A stretch of DNA of 64,000 nt, from positions 124,001 through 188,000 of the forward strand of contig NZ_QWBW01000008.1 in NCBI RefSeq assembly GCF_004117855.1. The letters are read 5' to 3'. The position numbers were made by a program, and so were the translations under genes. The notes beneath the pieces were generated by a model. That model was given only the letters and a program-made list of their open reading frames with translations, was not told where the DNA came from and searched no databases. This DNA is from Modicisalibacter coralii (lineage in GTDB: Bacteria; Pseudomonadota; Gammaproteobacteria; Pseudomonadales; Halomonadaceae). Shown piece by piece: positions 16,031-25,546 of the stretch; positions within the stretch are counted from its first letter, which is position 1, and each line of letters starts with the position of its first letter.

Positions 16031-17200
16031 ATGCAAGACGAAACGCCCAATACGCCCGCTACCCGCCAAGCAACCCCCGACACCCCGGCCACGACGGTGT
16101 CGCCATCGCCCTCGCGTCGCCATTTCCTCAAGGGGGCCGCCGTCGGTTCCGCGGTGGCGGTCGCGGCGCCCTGGGTCGGCAACGTTCAGGCCCAGCAGGG
16201 CATCCAGATCCGTATGCAGTCTTCCTGGCAACCGGGCACGACGGGTTACAAGACCTTCGAGACCTGGGCCAACAGCGTTCAGGAGCTGACCGGCGGCGAG
16301 GTGACCATCAAGCCCTTCCCGGCCGGTGCGGTGGCCGGGGCCTTCGAAGTCGCCGATGCGGTACGCAACGGGGTGCTCGACGGCCAGAACTGGTTCACCG
16401 TCTACTGGCCCGGCAAGATGCCCGCCGGGGTCTTCCTCACCGCCTATCCCATGGGCCTGTCGATGCCGCATCAGTGGGACATCATGTTCGGCGCCTACGG
16501 CGGGTTCGGCATCGCCAAGGACCTCTATCACAAGCAGGGCCAGGAACTGCTGGGCTATGTCCACCACGACCTCAACCTGATCCATTCCAAGGTACCACTG
16601 CGCAGCTTCGACGACTTCAAGGGCATCAAGCTGCGCATGCCCGGGGGGATCGTCGCCGAGACCTTCGCCTCGATCGGCGCGCGCACCACGCTCTTGCCCG
16701 GTTCCGAGGTCTATCCGGCGCTGGAGAAGGGCACCATCGATGCCGCCGATTACACCGGCGCGGCGGTCAACTACGAACTGGGCTTCTGGCAGGTCGCCAA
16801 GTACATCATCATGGGCCCGCCTTCCACGCCCTGCCTGCACCAGGCCGTCGACCTGATGGACATCGCCGTCAACCGGCGCGTCTACGAGCGCATGTCGCCG
16901 CAGACCCAGGATCTCATGCACGAACTGGTATCGGCCTATTCCCGCGACCACTATGCGGCGATCCAGAAGGCCAACGCCGAGGCCTGGCCCAAGTATCGCG
17001 AGAAGGGCGTGGAGATCATCCACCTCTCCGAGGACGATGCCGACCGCTTCCGCAAGGCGGCGATCCCGCTGTGGTTCAAGTGGGCCAACAAGGACCCGGA
17101 TGCCACCCGGCTGTTCCGCGCTCACCTCCAGACCATGCAGGACCCGGCGGTGGCCCTGGTGACCGACGAGGACATCAAGGACTACTCGCTGAACGGCTGA
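16031..17200 (+). CDS. TRAP transporter substrate-binding protein (DctP family)
   Basis: 389 residues. A long N-terminus carries a twin-arginine signal (SRRHFLKGAAVGSA, Arg29-Arg30; cleavage after VQA), so the folded protein is exported by Tat. The mature domain has the DctP fold (TTGYKTFETWANSVQELTGG, FDDFKGIKLRMPGG). It resembles the mannitol/chloroaromatic-type branch, which binds carboxylate-like ligands; the actual substrate is not deducible. It is followed by the fused membrane subunit. A strong hairpin between the two probably keeps the binding protein in excess. Confidence 0.9.
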   Translation: MQDETPNTPATRQATPDTPATTVSPSPSRRHFLKGAAVGSAVAVAAPWVGNVQAQQGIQIRMQSSWQPGTTGYKTFETWANSVQELTGGEVTIKPFPAGAVAGAFEVADAVRNGVLDGQNWFTVYWPGKMPAGVFLTAYPMGLSMPHQWDIMFGAYGGFGIAKDLYHKQGQELLGYVHHDLNLIHSKVPLRSFDDFKGIKLRMPGGIVAETFASIGARTTLLPGSEVYPALEKGTIDAADYTGAAVNYELGFWQVAKYIIMGPPSTPCLHQAVDLMDIAVNRRVYERMSPQTQDLMHELVSAYSRDHYAAIQKANAEAWPKYREKGVEIIHLSEDDADRFRKAAIPLWFKWANKDPDATRLFRAHLQTMQDPAVALVTDEDIKDYSLNG

Positions 17201-17215
17201 TCGGCCCCTGCCCGA

Positions 17216-17244
17216 CCCCGCCGTCGGCCAGGCCGGCGGCGGGG
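17216..17244 (+). terminator. hairpin between TRAP binding protein and permease
   Basis: Two 14-nt arms at 17216-17229 and 17231-17244 pair with one mismatch around a single base. It is very GC-rich and has no T-run, so it is more likely an mRNA-stabilising or partial attenuation hairpin than a full terminator. Confidence 0.5.
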
Positions 17245-17308
17245 CGCTCCGACGACATGCATACCGGTACCGTGGCGGTCTTCTGATCGCATCGACGGGG
17301 GAGAGCCC

Positions 17309-19507
17309 ATGAATCTACAAGTCAATTTCGTGCTGCCCCATTGGCTGTACTGGGCGGTGCTGCTGGTCCTGCCGCTGGTGGTGATGGGCCTGGTCGAGCG
17401 CAGCTTTCGGCGTGGCGGCCGGGTCAGTGGCTCGACCACCGGCGAGGCCCCCGCCGCGGCGTCTGACGCCGCCTATCGGCCCCCGGGCAACGGCCTGACC
17501 CGGGCGATCGATGCGATCTCCGGCTTCACGGGCCGCTACGTGGCCTATTGGGCGCTGATCGCGCCGTTCGCCTACTGCTACGAGGTATTCGTCCGCTACG
17601 CTCTCAACTCGCCGACCAACTGGGTCCACGAGTCGATGTTCCTGATGTTCGGCATGCAGTACCTGCTGGCCGGGGCCTATGCGCTTCGCGAGGGCGGCCA
17701 CGTGCGCGTCGACATTCTCTACACCCGCGGGCGCCCGCTGACCCGGGCGGCGCTGGACCTGATGACCTCGGTCTTCTTCTTCGTCTTTGCCCTGGCGCTG
17801 TTGTCCACCGGTTGGACCTTCTTTTCGCAGTCGGTGGATCAGAACAGCGTGTTCTTCGGCGCCGGCTACGCCAACGAGGTGTCGTTCACCGAATGGGCGA
17901 TCCAGTACTTTCCGATCAAGTTCACGCTGTTCTTCGGCGCCGTGCTGCTGCTGCTGCAAGGGGTCGCCCAGTTGATCCGCGATCTCCAGGCCTTCCGCCA
18001 CGCCCTGAAGGCGCGCGACGGCAATCTCGTCTTCGCCTGGGCGATGGTGATGCTGGGGGCGGTGCTGGCGGTGGTGTTGCTGTTCGAGATCGTCAACATA
18101 GTGGTCAACGACTACGAGTCGTTCGCGCTGAGCGTCGAGCACCGTCTCGCCGGCGTGGGGATCGGTACGCTCACCGCGCTGATGTTCGGCACACTGATGC
18201 TGGTGCTGATGGCCGGTCTGCCGCTGGCCTTCGTCACCGGCGGGCTGGGCGTGGTGTTCCTCTATCTGGTCGGCGATCAGTTCATGCTCAACATGATGCC
18301 GTCGCGAATCTTCCCGATGATGACCAATTACCAGCTCTCGGCGATCCCGCTATTCATCTTCATGGCGGCGGTGCTCGAGAAGGCCGGGCTGATCGAGGAG
18401 CTGTTCGACGTCGTCTACAAATGGATGGGCGGGCTCAAGGCGGGGCTGGCGATCGCCACCATCGTCGCTTCGACGCTGCTCGCGGCGATGGTCGGGGTGA
18501 TCGGTGCGGCGGTGGTGACCATGGGCCTGATCGCGCTGCCGGCGATGCTCAAGCGCCACTACGATCCCGAGATCGCCCTGGGCTCGATCATGGCCGGCGG
18601 CACCCTGGGTATTCTGATTCCGCCGTCGATCCTGGCGATCATCTATGGCGTGGTCGCCCAGCAGTCGGTGGGCGAGCTGTATCTAGGTTCGCTGATCCCC
18701 GGGCTGCTGCTGGCCGGCATGTACGCCTTCTACGTCTGGCTGCGCGGCAAGCTCAACCCGCGTACCGCGCCGGCCCTGCCGCCCGAGGATCGGGTCAGCA
18801 CCCGCGAGAAGCTGCGTCTGCTGCGCAACATGCTGGCGCCGATCATTCTGGTGATCGTGGTGCTGGGGGTGATCTTCACCGGGCTGGCCACGCCGGTCGA
18901 GGCGGCGGGTATCGGCACCTTCGGCGCCATGGTGGTGGCCGCCATGCACGGTCGCCTGACCTGGCCCAATCTGCACGCGGCGTGCATGACCACCCTGGTC
19001 GCCACCGCGATGGTGATGTGGATCATCTTCGGGGCGACGATCTTCGTCGGCTTCTACATCCTGCAGGGCGGGCAGACCTTCGTTCAGGAGCTGATCTCCG
19101 GTGCCGGACTGGGGCCCTATGGCGTCCTGGCGATCATGATGCTGCTGTTGATCGCGCTGGGCATGTTCCTGGACTGGGTGGGCATCCTGCTGCTGGCGGT
19201 ACCGATCTTCGTGCCGCTGATCCAGCCGCTCGAGTTCGACGGCCTGTTCGGCCTGCCCGGGGTCTCGGCCGCCGATGTCTCGCTGTGGTTCGGGGTGATC
19301 TACCTGGTCAACATGCAGATGTCGTTCTTGAGCCCGCCGTTCGGCTATGCGCTGTTCTACATCAAGGGGGTGTGTCCGCCGCACATCACCATGGCGCAGA
19401 TATTCCGCTCATCGCTGCCGTTTCTGGGCATTCAGGCGCTGGGACTGTTCCTGGTGATCGTGTTTCCCGCGCTGATCACCTGGCTGCCGGATCTGGTCTA
19501 CGGGTAA
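17309..19507 (+). CDS. TRAP transporter fused small and large permease subunits (DctQM)
   Basis: 732 residues in one chain. The first 235 or so hold the DctQ-type four-helix domain (YCYEVFVRYALNSPTNWVHE, YALREGGHVRVDILY). From about residue 255 the DctM-type large permease begins, with more than ten helices (VGVIGAAVVTMGLIALPAML, GGTLGILIPPSILAIIYGVV, LDWVGILLLAVPIFVPLI). Fused QM proteins are known in this family. Together with the upstream binding protein it forms a sodium-driven uptake system for an organic acid. A hairpin just after the stop (19529-19546) probably ends the operon. Confidence 0.92.
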   Translation: MNLQVNFVLPHWLYWAVLLVLPLVVMGLVERSFRRGGRVSGSTTGEAPAAASDAAYRPPGNGLTRAIDAISGFTGRYVAYWALIAPFAYCYEVFVRYALNSPTNWVHESMFLMFGMQYLLAGAYALREGGHVRVDILYTRGRPLTRAALDLMTSVFFFVFALALLSTGWTFFSQSVDQNSVFFGAGYANEVSFTEWAIQYFPIKFTLFFGAVLLLLQGVAQLIRDLQAFRHALKARDGNLVFAWAMVMLGAVLAVVLLFEIVNIVVNDYESFALSVEHRLAGVGIGTLTALMFGTLMLVLMAGLPLAFVTGGLGVVFLYLVGDQFMLNMMPSRIFPMMTNYQLSAIPLFIFMAAVLEKAGLIEELFDVVYKWMGGLKAGLAIATIVASTLLAAMVGVIGAAVVTMGLIALPAMLKRHYDPEIALGSIMAGGTLGILIPPSILAIIYGVVAQQSVGELYLGSLIPGLLLAGMYAFYVWLRGKLNPRTAPALPPEDRVSTREKLRLLRNMLAPIILVIVVLGVIFTGLATPVEAAGIGTFGAMVVAAMHGRLTWPNLHAACMTTLVATAMVMWIIFGATIFVGFYILQGGQTFVQELISGAGLGPYGVLAIMMLLLIALGMFLDWVGILLLAVPIFVPLIQPLEFDGLFGLPGVSAADVSLWFGVIYLVNMQMSFLSPPFGYALFYIKGVCPPHITMAQIFRSSLPFLGIQALGLFLVIVFPALITWLPDLVYG

Positions 19508-19528
19508 GATCGACCGGAAGGCAGGCAA

Positions 19529-19546
19529 GGGCGCCCTCGGGCGCCC
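19529..19546. terminator. hairpin between convergent TRAP and lpxR-like genes
   Basis: GGGCGCC and GGCGCCC pair around a CTCG loop, seven perfect base pairs. It lies 22 nt after the permease stop and just before the convergent gene's stop, so it can serve both directions. Confidence 0.6.
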
Positions 19547-19553
19547 GTTGCCC

Positions 19554-20540
19554 CTACAGCCAGGTCGACAGGGTGAGCGAGCCGAACTGGTCGGAAGTGT
19601 CCTGGGACTCGAACTCGCGGGTGCGCCACACGTTGGTGAAGGCGACCTGCCAGCGATCCCAGCTGACCACCACGCCCGCGGTCAGATCGCCGACCCACTC
19701 GCGGCGGTCGACGCTGTGGCTGTCCTCGAAGGTGTTGCCGTCGAGCAGCAGGTTGTGGGCCATATAGCGCCCTTCGGCGCCCAGGAAACCGTACCAGCCG
19801 AAACCGTCGTCGGCCTCGAAGCCCTGGCGGCCGCCCAGGGCCGGGGCGACGCTGGGAATGCCGAAGCTCTTGTCGAGTCGCCGGCCGAAACGCACCGCGC
19901 CGCCGCCGCCCAGGTAATCGTAGAGGTTGCCGATCTGGAAGGTGGCGCTGGGGCCATACTCCCATTCCAGGCCCGCCCCACGGCTCTGCCACCACCAGGC
20001 CTTGTTGCCGGCCACGCCGATCAGCGGCTCGTTCTCGAGCTGGTGGGACCAGCCTTCGGGCTGGTCGCTGCCGATCATTCGATGCACGCCCTTCTGCAGG
20101 ACCTTGCCCCCGGCGGCGGGGCCCACCCAGCCGAGCTGCAGGTCGAGCATCGAGGCCTCGCGCCAGCCGTCGTGCTCCACATCGTCATAGAGCGACACCC
20201 CACCGATCACCAGGCCGGCATAGGGGCGGTCGTCCTCGATCAGCTCGCTGCGCTCGATGTCATTGGGCGTGTAGATCTGATGGGCCAGGTGATAGCCGAC
20301 GGCGTCGACGTCACCGGCCTGCCAGCCGGGAAGCCAGTCGGCCAGGCGCCGTGACCAGTGATCGGCATCGGGCAGGCTGATCCGGGTGAGTTCGACGCCG
20401 CTGGTGTAATGACCGTCGTCGCCCGACGAGAACAGGTCGTTGGTGACCTTGAGCGAATAGAGGTCGTCGGCCTGAGCCACGGGGGCGGCAAGCAGTGCCA
20501 GACACAGCACCAGGCGGGGTCGGTTGAATGAGGCGTGCAT
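19554..20540 (-). CDS. LpxR-like outer-membrane lipid A deacylase (DUF2219)
   Basis: 328 residues with a signal peptide (1-24, cleavage after AQA). The mature protein looks like an outer-membrane beta-barrel. It has the family's start, TNDLFSSGDDGHYTSGVEL, and the DDRPYAG, LGWVGPAAGG and VHRMIG segments. The Asn, Thr and His that form the active site in Salmonella LpxR appear conserved (N34, T46 and the His in VHR, by pattern only). It ends in Trp-Leu, a barrel-like C-terminus. It would remove the 3'-acyloxyacyl chain of lipid A. The ATG is chosen because the signal peptide starts there; longer upstream frames are unlikely. Confidence 0.85.
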   Translation of the reverse strand: MHASFNRPRLVLCLALLAAPVAQADDLYSLKVTNDLFSSGDDGHYTSGVELTRISLPDADHWSRRLADWLPGWQAGDVDAVGYHLAHQIYTPNDIERSELIEDDRPYAGLVIGGVSLYDDVEHDGWREASMLDLQLGWVGPAAGGKVLQKGVHRMIGSDQPEGWSHQLENEPLIGVAGNKAWWWQSRGAGLEWEYGPSATFQIGNLYDYLGGGGAVRFGRRLDKSFGIPSVAPALGGRQGFEADDGFGWYGFLGAEGRYMAHNLLLDGNTFEDSHSVDRREWVGDLTAGVVVSWDRWQVAFTNVWRTREFESQDTSDQFGSLTLSTWL

Positions 20541-20562
20541 GGCTCTTCCCTGAGTGGTTGTA

Positions 20563-20582
20563 AACATACGAAGGCGTATGTT
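20563..20582. promoter_or_regulatory. perfect palindrome in the lpxR-like leader
   Basis: AACATACG and CGTATGTT pair perfectly around AAGG, 23 bp before the start of the lpxR-like gene. It could be a repressor operator or an mRNA hairpin close to the ribosome-binding site. The regulator is unknown. Confidence 0.55.
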
Positions 20583-20745
20583 GATGATCAATTTAGCAAA
20601 TGTTAGCGACGAAACCAACTGCCCGCCAGGCGCGCGAGTCGGGTCGCGATCCCGGTTTGGTAATTTATTTCCTTTATTGTAAAAATATTTGCAGTTTGGC
20701 GATAGCCCTCTAGAATGGCGTGTATTCCAGTGAACGAGCGCGCCC

Positions 20746-21651
20746 ATGACGTCATCAACGCCCCCGGCCGATTACGCCCAGCTTCAGGCCCTGCCGGCCC
20801 GGGTCCGCCGCGGCGACCCCGAGGCCCCGCGACTCTCCGTCAAGGCGCTGGACCTGCTCGAGGCGCTGGTCGGCGAGCCCGAGCGGGTGGGCACGTCGAG
20901 CATCTCGCAACTCGCCGAGTGGCAGGGCGTGCACGCCTCCCGCCTGACCCGATTGTCGCGGGCCCTGGGCTTTTCCGGTTTCAAGGCCTTCCAGGCCCTG
21001 TTCCGCCGCGACCTGACCGGTGGCGCCTTCTATTCGACCCGCGCCGAGCGGCTGCTGGATTTCGGCGAGACGCCCGAGGCGCAGCCCGACGCCGCTTGGG
21101 ACCGCGCGCTCTGGCAACAGGAGATGGCCAATCTCTCCAGCGCGGTGGAGGGTCTCGACGCGCGGCTTCTCGAGGGTGCCGCGCGCGCGGTGATCGCCGC
21201 CCGGCGAGTGCATGTGGTGGGTCTCAGGGCCAGCTTCGGTGCCGCCCATTACCTGGCCTACTACCTGGATTATCTGCGCCGTGACGTGCAACTGGTCTCG
21301 CCCCAGGCCGGCGTCGACGTCGAACGGGCCCTGGACCTGGGCCGCGACGACCTGGTGATCGGTATCGCCTTCCGTCCAGAAACCCGGGTCAGCGTCGACT
21401 ACTGCCGGCTGGCGATCGAGCAGGGCGCCGGTCTCGTGGCGTTGACCAATCATCCGCGTTCGCAACTCGCAGGGCTCACGGACTGCCGACTGGTCGCGCC
21501 CGCCGAGGGGCCGTTCTTCTTCAACCCCATGAGCAGCCTGTTCATGCTGGTGGAGATGCTGCTGTCGCGCATCGCCCGGGCCATGGGCCCCGAAGCGGTG
21601 ACCGCCATCCGCCGCCGCGAGGCCTTGATCGCCCGCCTGCACGTCGAATGA
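20746..21651 (+). CDS. MurR/RpiR-family regulator with SIS domain
   Basis: 301 residues. Residues 30-105 form the RpiR helix-turn-helix (SISQLAEWQGVHASRLTRLS, GFSGFKAFQALFRRDL). Residues 130-275 form a SIS sugar-phosphate-binding domain (RRVHVVGLRASFGAAHYLAY, GAGLVALTNHPRSQLA). Such regulators respond to phosphosugars or, in this subgroup paired with aminotransferases, possibly to amino compounds. Its stop lies close to the start of the aminotransferase gene, so the two are probably one unit. It is divergent from the lpxR-like gene across an AT-rich promoter region (20583-20745). Confidence 0.88.
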   Translation: MTSSTPPADYAQLQALPARVRRGDPEAPRLSVKALDLLEALVGEPERVGTSSISQLAEWQGVHASRLTRLSRALGFSGFKAFQALFRRDLTGGAFYSTRAERLLDFGETPEAQPDAAWDRALWQQEMANLSSAVEGLDARLLEGAARAVIAARRVHVVGLRASFGAAHYLAYYLDYLRRDVQLVSPQAGVDVERALDLGRDDLVIGIAFRPETRVSVDYCRLAIEQGAGLVALTNHPRSQLAGLTDCRLVAPAEGPFFFNPMSSLFMLVEMLLSRIARAMGPEAVTAIRRREALIARLHVE

Positions 21652-21689
21652 CGCCCTTCCTCACCCCGTGCCCTCCAAGGAGGTTCTCG

Positions 21690-23006
21690 ATGTCCCCGGT
21701 CACCGATTCCGACACCGCCCGGCCGGGCGCTGCGCCCCTCTCCGCTCGACTGACGGCCGGTTACGGACGTGCCGATGCGGGCACGCCCGCATCGGACACT
21801 CTGTTGATCAACGAGCAGTCGCGGCTGCTCGAGGCCCATGGCAAGCGGGTCTACAAGTTCGGCTTCGGCCAGTCACCGTTTCCGGTCTTCGCCCCGGCGG
21901 TGGCGGCGCTCGCCGAGCATGCCGCCGAAAAGGCCTACCTGCCCGTGCAGGGGCTCGCGGCGTTGCGCGAGCAGGTGGCGGCATTTCATCGCGCCACCGA
22001 CGGCAGCGACTGGCAGGCCGAACGCGTGCTGGTGGGGCCGGGCAGCAAGCTGCTGCTGTTCGCGCTGATCAGGGCGCTTCCCGAGGCGGACATCCTGATC
22101 CCGGCACCGGCCTGGGTCTCCTATGCGCCCCAGGCGCGGCTCGCCGGTCAGCGGGCGGTCCGCCTGGCGGCGGATTTCGCGACCCGCTGGCAGGTCACCG
22201 CCGAGCGGCTCGAGGCGCACTGTCAGGCCGAGCCGGAGCGACTCAAGGTGCTGATCCTCAACGCCCCGGGCAACCCCACCGGTCTCTCGCCCACGCCCGA
22301 CGAGCAGCGCCGGCTGGTCGAGGTGGCGCGGCGGCATGGCGTGCTGGTGCTGGCCGACGAGATCTACGCCATGCTCGATCACGCCGGCGCCCATCGTGCC
22401 TTCGCCCGCGATTATCCCGAAGGCACGGTGACCACCAGCGGGCTTTCCAAGTGGTGTGGCGCCGGCGGTTGGCGGCTGGGCGTGATGCACGTGCCCGCCA
22501 CACTGGGCGACGAGCTGTTCCAGCGTCTGATCGGGCTGGCCTCGGAGACCTGGTCGAGCGTGACCAGCCCCGTCCAGTACGCCGCCATCACGGCCTATAC
22601 GCCGAGCCCGGCGCTGACGGCCTACGTCGAGCGCCAGCGACAGATCCTCGCCGAGCTCGGCCAGTGGTGTGCGGCGCGCCTCGACGCCACCGGGGTGCGC
22701 ACCCACGCCCCCGATGGCGGTTTCTACCTGTTTCCGGACTTCGAGGCCTATCGCGAGCGGCTCGCGACCCGTGGCATCACCACCAGCGCCGAGCTCACCC
22801 GTTGCTTGCTCGACGAGGCGGGTGTCGCGCTGCTGCCGGGCAGCGCCTTCGGCGCCGAGCCGGCGCAGTTGACGGCGCGCCTGGCATATGTTGATTTCGA
22901 GGGCGCTGCATTGCTCGACGCCGACGGTGACGCGATCGGTCATCCGGCGACGCAGGCTCTGGTCGGGGGCATCGAGGCGCTCGTCGCCTGGCTCGAGGGG
23001 CTCTGA
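21690..23006 (+). CDS. PLP-dependent aminotransferase, class I/II
   Basis: 438 residues of fold-type I. NAPGNPTG binds the substrate carboxylate and phosphate region, and Lys254 in SGLSKWCGAGGWRLG should hold PLP. FLIA-like helices and a C-terminal GSAFGAE segment complete the family pattern. The start is set at the ATG preceded by AAGGAGG at 6 nt; an earlier ATG at 21648 overlaps the regulator gene and has no such site. The substrate is unknown. Pairing with an RpiR regulator suggests an inducible amino-acid or amine catabolic step. Confidence 0.9.
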   Translation: MSPVTDSDTARPGAAPLSARLTAGYGRADAGTPASDTLLINEQSRLLEAHGKRVYKFGFGQSPFPVFAPAVAALAEHAAEKAYLPVQGLAALREQVAAFHRATDGSDWQAERVLVGPGSKLLLFALIRALPEADILIPAPAWVSYAPQARLAGQRAVRLAADFATRWQVTAERLEAHCQAEPERLKVLILNAPGNPTGLSPTPDEQRRLVEVARRHGVLVLADEIYAMLDHAGAHRAFARDYPEGTVTTSGLSKWCGAGGWRLGVMHVPATLGDELFQRLIGLASETWSSVTSPVQYAAITAYTPSPALTAYVERQRQILAELGQWCAARLDATGVRTHAPDGGFYLFPDFEAYRERLATRGITTSAELTRCLLDEAGVALLPGSAFGAEPAQLTARLAYVDFEGAALLDADGDAIGHPATQALVGGIEALVAWLEGL

Positions 23007-23176
23007 TCCGAGGGCGCCGGATTCGAGGGCCCTGGCCTGTCGCCCGAGGGCGACGGATGTAGTGACCGGGGAACTCGAATTTTCAATGCGTTACACGAAA
23101 TTCAGGAACCCTGGGGCGGATGCGTCGTCACAGTCCGTACACGCCACGAACCAATCAATGTTGTTGGAGGTTTTAC

Positions 23177-23578
23177 ATGCAAAGGATCACTGCCCTGTTC
23201 GCTGCTGCGCTGCTCACCGCCGGAATGGTCTCGGCGCCCGCCATGGCGCAGGAGAGCGGCAGCCAGACGCAACAGCAGCAGACCCAGCAGGCTGCGCCCT
23301 CGGCCGAGGACTTCACCGACGGGCAACTGCAGAAGTTTGCCGATGCCTCGCAGCAGATCGCGGTGATCTCTCAGGACTACACCCAGCGTCTGCAGAAGGC
23401 GGACGACCAGTCCAAGCAGCAGGAGATCCGCAAGGAGGCCAACGACAAGATGGTGTCCGTCGTTCAGGACAGCGGCCTGACGGTCGAAACCTTCAACGCC
23501 ATCGGCCAGGCGATCCAGCAGGATCCCGAACTGATGAAGCGGGTCCAGTCGATGGCCAACGAATCCGCCAATTCCTGA
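23177..23578 (+). CDS. DUF4168-family exported protein
   Basis: 133 residues with a signal peptide (1-23, cleavage after AMA) and a Gln-rich stretch after it. The mature part is predicted helical and fits DUF4168: FTDGQLQKFADASQQIAVI, MVSVVQDSGLTVETFNAIGQ and IQQDPELMKRVQ. The function of this family is unknown; it is periplasmic or surface-associated. The start is the ATG 6 nt after TTGGAGG. It is a monocistronic gene with a strong hairpin 28 nt after the stop. Confidence 0.88.
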   Translation: MQRITALFAAALLTAGMVSAPAMAQESGSQTQQQQTQQAAPSAEDFTDGQLQKFADASQQIAVISQDYTQRLQKADDQSKQQEIRKEANDKMVSVVQDSGLTVETFNAIGQAIQQDPELMKRVQSMANESANS

Positions 23579-23605
23579 TCCGTACCCACGGGCCATCGAA
23601 TCACG

Positions 23606-23633
23606 CGAAGGGGGCGCATCGGCGCCCCCTTCG
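23606..23633. terminator. bidirectional terminator hairpin
   Basis: CGAAGGGGGCGC and GCGCCCCCTTCG form a perfect 12-bp stem around ATCG. It lies between the convergent DUF4168 and BCCT genes. There is no T-run on either side, so it may act as an mRNA end-protecting hairpin or a strong bidirectional terminator. Confidence 0.75.
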
Positions 23634-23656
23634 TGTGTCCGGGTGTCGCCCGTGTC

Positions 23657-25258
23657 TCAGAGGCGACCGTCGTCGACGAGATCGGTGGGTACGGCGGGGG
23701 CCCGGCGGCGGTGCTGCTCGGCACGCAGCCCTCGGTAGAGGCTGACGCACATCAACAGCAGCACCACGGTGAACGGCAGGCCGGTGGCCACGGCGCCGGC
23801 CTGGAGCGCGCCCAGCGCCTGGCTGCCGCCGCCGTAGAGCAGGGCACCGGCGATCACCCCTTCCAGGGTCGCCCAGAACACGCGCTGCCCCTTCGGGGCG
23901 TCGAGCTTGCCGCCGGCGGTGATGCTGTCGATCACCAGCGAGCCCGAGTCCGACGAGGTGATGAAGAACACCAGCACCAGCACGATCGCCAGCGTCGAGG
24001 TCAGGCCGGGCAACGGCAACTGGGCGAGCATGTGGAACATCGACAGCGAGACGTCGTCGATACCCTCGGCCAGAGCGCCGATGCCGTGGGCGGCCTGGTA
24101 CAGCGCGGTACCGCCGAAGGCACTCATCCACACGATCGTCACCAGTGTGGGTACCAGCAACACGGCGATCAGGAATTCGCGGACGGTGCGCCCGTAGGAG
24201 ACCCGGGCGATGAACATGCCGACGAACGGCGACCAGGAGATCCACCAGGCCCAGTAGAACACCGTCCAGCCATGGAACCAGCTGGTGTCGTCGCGACCGA
24301 TCCAGTTCGACAGCGGCACGATGTGGGTCAGGTAATCCAGGCTCGCGTGACCGATGCCGGTGACGATCAGCAGTGTCGGTCCGGCGGCGATGACGAACAG
24401 CAGCAGCGCCGCGGCGATCACCATGTTGATGTTGGAGAACAGCTTGACGCCGCCGTCGAGCCCGCGCCAAACCGAGAACAGGGCGATCGCGCTGACCACC
24501 ACGATGATCGCGATCTGGGTGCCCAGGGTGTTAGGGACGTCGAACAGGAAGGCGAGCCCGCCGGCGGCCTGGGTGGCGCCCAGGCCCAGCGAGGTGGCCA
24601 GGCCGAAGATGGTCGCCAGTACCGCGACGATGTCGATGACGTGCCCGGGCCAGCCGCGGACCCGCTCGCCGAGGAGCGGCTGGAACGCCGAACGCAGGGT
24701 CAGCGGCAGCCCCTTGTTGAAGGCGAAGAAGGCCAGCGACAGCCCCACCACGGCGTAGATCGCCCAGGGGTGCAGGCCCCAGTGGTAGAGCGTCGCGCCC
24801 ATCGCCGCGCTGGCCGCGTCCGGGGTACCGGCGGGCACGTTGAGCGGGGTGCCGTACCAGTCGGTGTAATAGGCCACCGGTTCGGCGACGCTCCAGAACA
24901 TCAGGCCGATGCCCATGCCCGCGGCGAACAGCATGGCGAACCAGGACAGGGTCGAGAACTCCGGTCGCGCGCCACTGCCACCCAGGCGAATGCGGCCCAC
25001 CGGCAGCACGATCATCGTCAGGCAGAAGATCACGAAGACGTTGCCGGCGATCATGAACAGCCAGTCGAAATGGTCGATGGCCCAGGTTCGCGCGGTGACC
25101 ATCTGGGTGTTGGCGGCGTCGGGGTAGACCAGGGCGTAGATGATGAACGCCAGAATGGCGATCGCCGAAAGCGGGAAGACCGGATTGTGGAAATCCAGTC
25201 CCAGTACCTGGGTGTTGTCCTGCCCCGGGCGCATGACGGGGCCGTCTCGTTGTTCCAT
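23657..25258 (-). CDS. BCCT-family betaine/choline transporter
   Basis: 533-residue membrane protein with about twelve helices. GMGIGLMFWSVAEP and the aromatic segment FYWAWWISWSPFVGMFIARV are the signatures of the betaine-choline-carnitine transporter family. It takes up a quaternary ammonium osmolyte, driven by sodium or protons. The short C-terminal tail (about 20 residues) suggests a transporter without a long osmosensing domain. It lies beside the gbc genes, so it may supply betaine as carbon source. Start at 25258; upstream reading frames are not credible. Confidence 0.93.
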   Translation of the reverse strand: MEQRDGPVMRPGQDNTQVLGLDFHNPVFPLSAIAILAFIIYALVYPDAANTQMVTARTWAIDHFDWLFMIAGNVFVIFCLTMIVLPVGRIRLGGSGARPEFSTLSWFAMLFAAGMGIGLMFWSVAEPVAYYTDWYGTPLNVPAGTPDAASAAMGATLYHWGLHPWAIYAVVGLSLAFFAFNKGLPLTLRSAFQPLLGERVRGWPGHVIDIVAVLATIFGLATSLGLGATQAAGGLAFLFDVPNTLGTQIAIIVVVSAIALFSVWRGLDGGVKLFSNINMVIAAALLLFVIAAGPTLLIVTGIGHASLDYLTHIVPLSNWIGRDDTSWFHGWTVFYWAWWISWSPFVGMFIARVSYGRTVREFLIAVLLVPTLVTIVWMSAFGGTALYQAAHGIGALAEGIDDVSLSMFHMLAQLPLPGLTSTLAIVLVLVFFITSSDSGSLVIDSITAGGKLDAPKGQRVFWATLEGVIAGALLYGGGSQALGALQAGAVATGLPFTVVLLLMCVSLYRGLRAEQHRRRAPAVPTDLVDDGRL

Positions 25259-25281
25259 GGGCTTTCCTCGTTGTTGTTGTT

Positions 25282-25295
25282 CACGCCGCGGCGTG
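25282..25295. promoter_or_regulatory. perfect CG-rich palindrome upstream of the BCCT gene
   Basis: CACGCCGCGGCGTG is a 14-bp perfect palindrome 24 bp before the BCCT start. It may be a regulator site or a leader hairpin. The rest of the 288-bp gap shows no gene. Confidence 0.35.
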
Positions 25296-25546
25296 CGGTC
25301 GCGACCGGCTGATTCTTCGCCGGGGCCGGCAGGCTCGGTTGTCTGAAACCGACCTCGGCGTGCGGGCCGACGGCCGTGCGAGACTCGACTGGTGGCGAGA
25401 TGCCCGGAAGCGACATGCACATGACAATGCTCGGCATGCCCGGGTGCCGGGGGCTGCCGGGCGTTGCGCCGACCGGGCCGAGCGTTGACTATCTGACGAG
25501 AAGTCGACGGCAGGGGCTCCCGCCCCGGGTGATCAGGAGGTGCGTC

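Noticed and set aside
23075-23110. Sigma-E-like promoter (GGAACT) before the DUF4168 gene
   Set aside because: The -35 resembles the consensus, but no acceptable -10 lies at the right distance.
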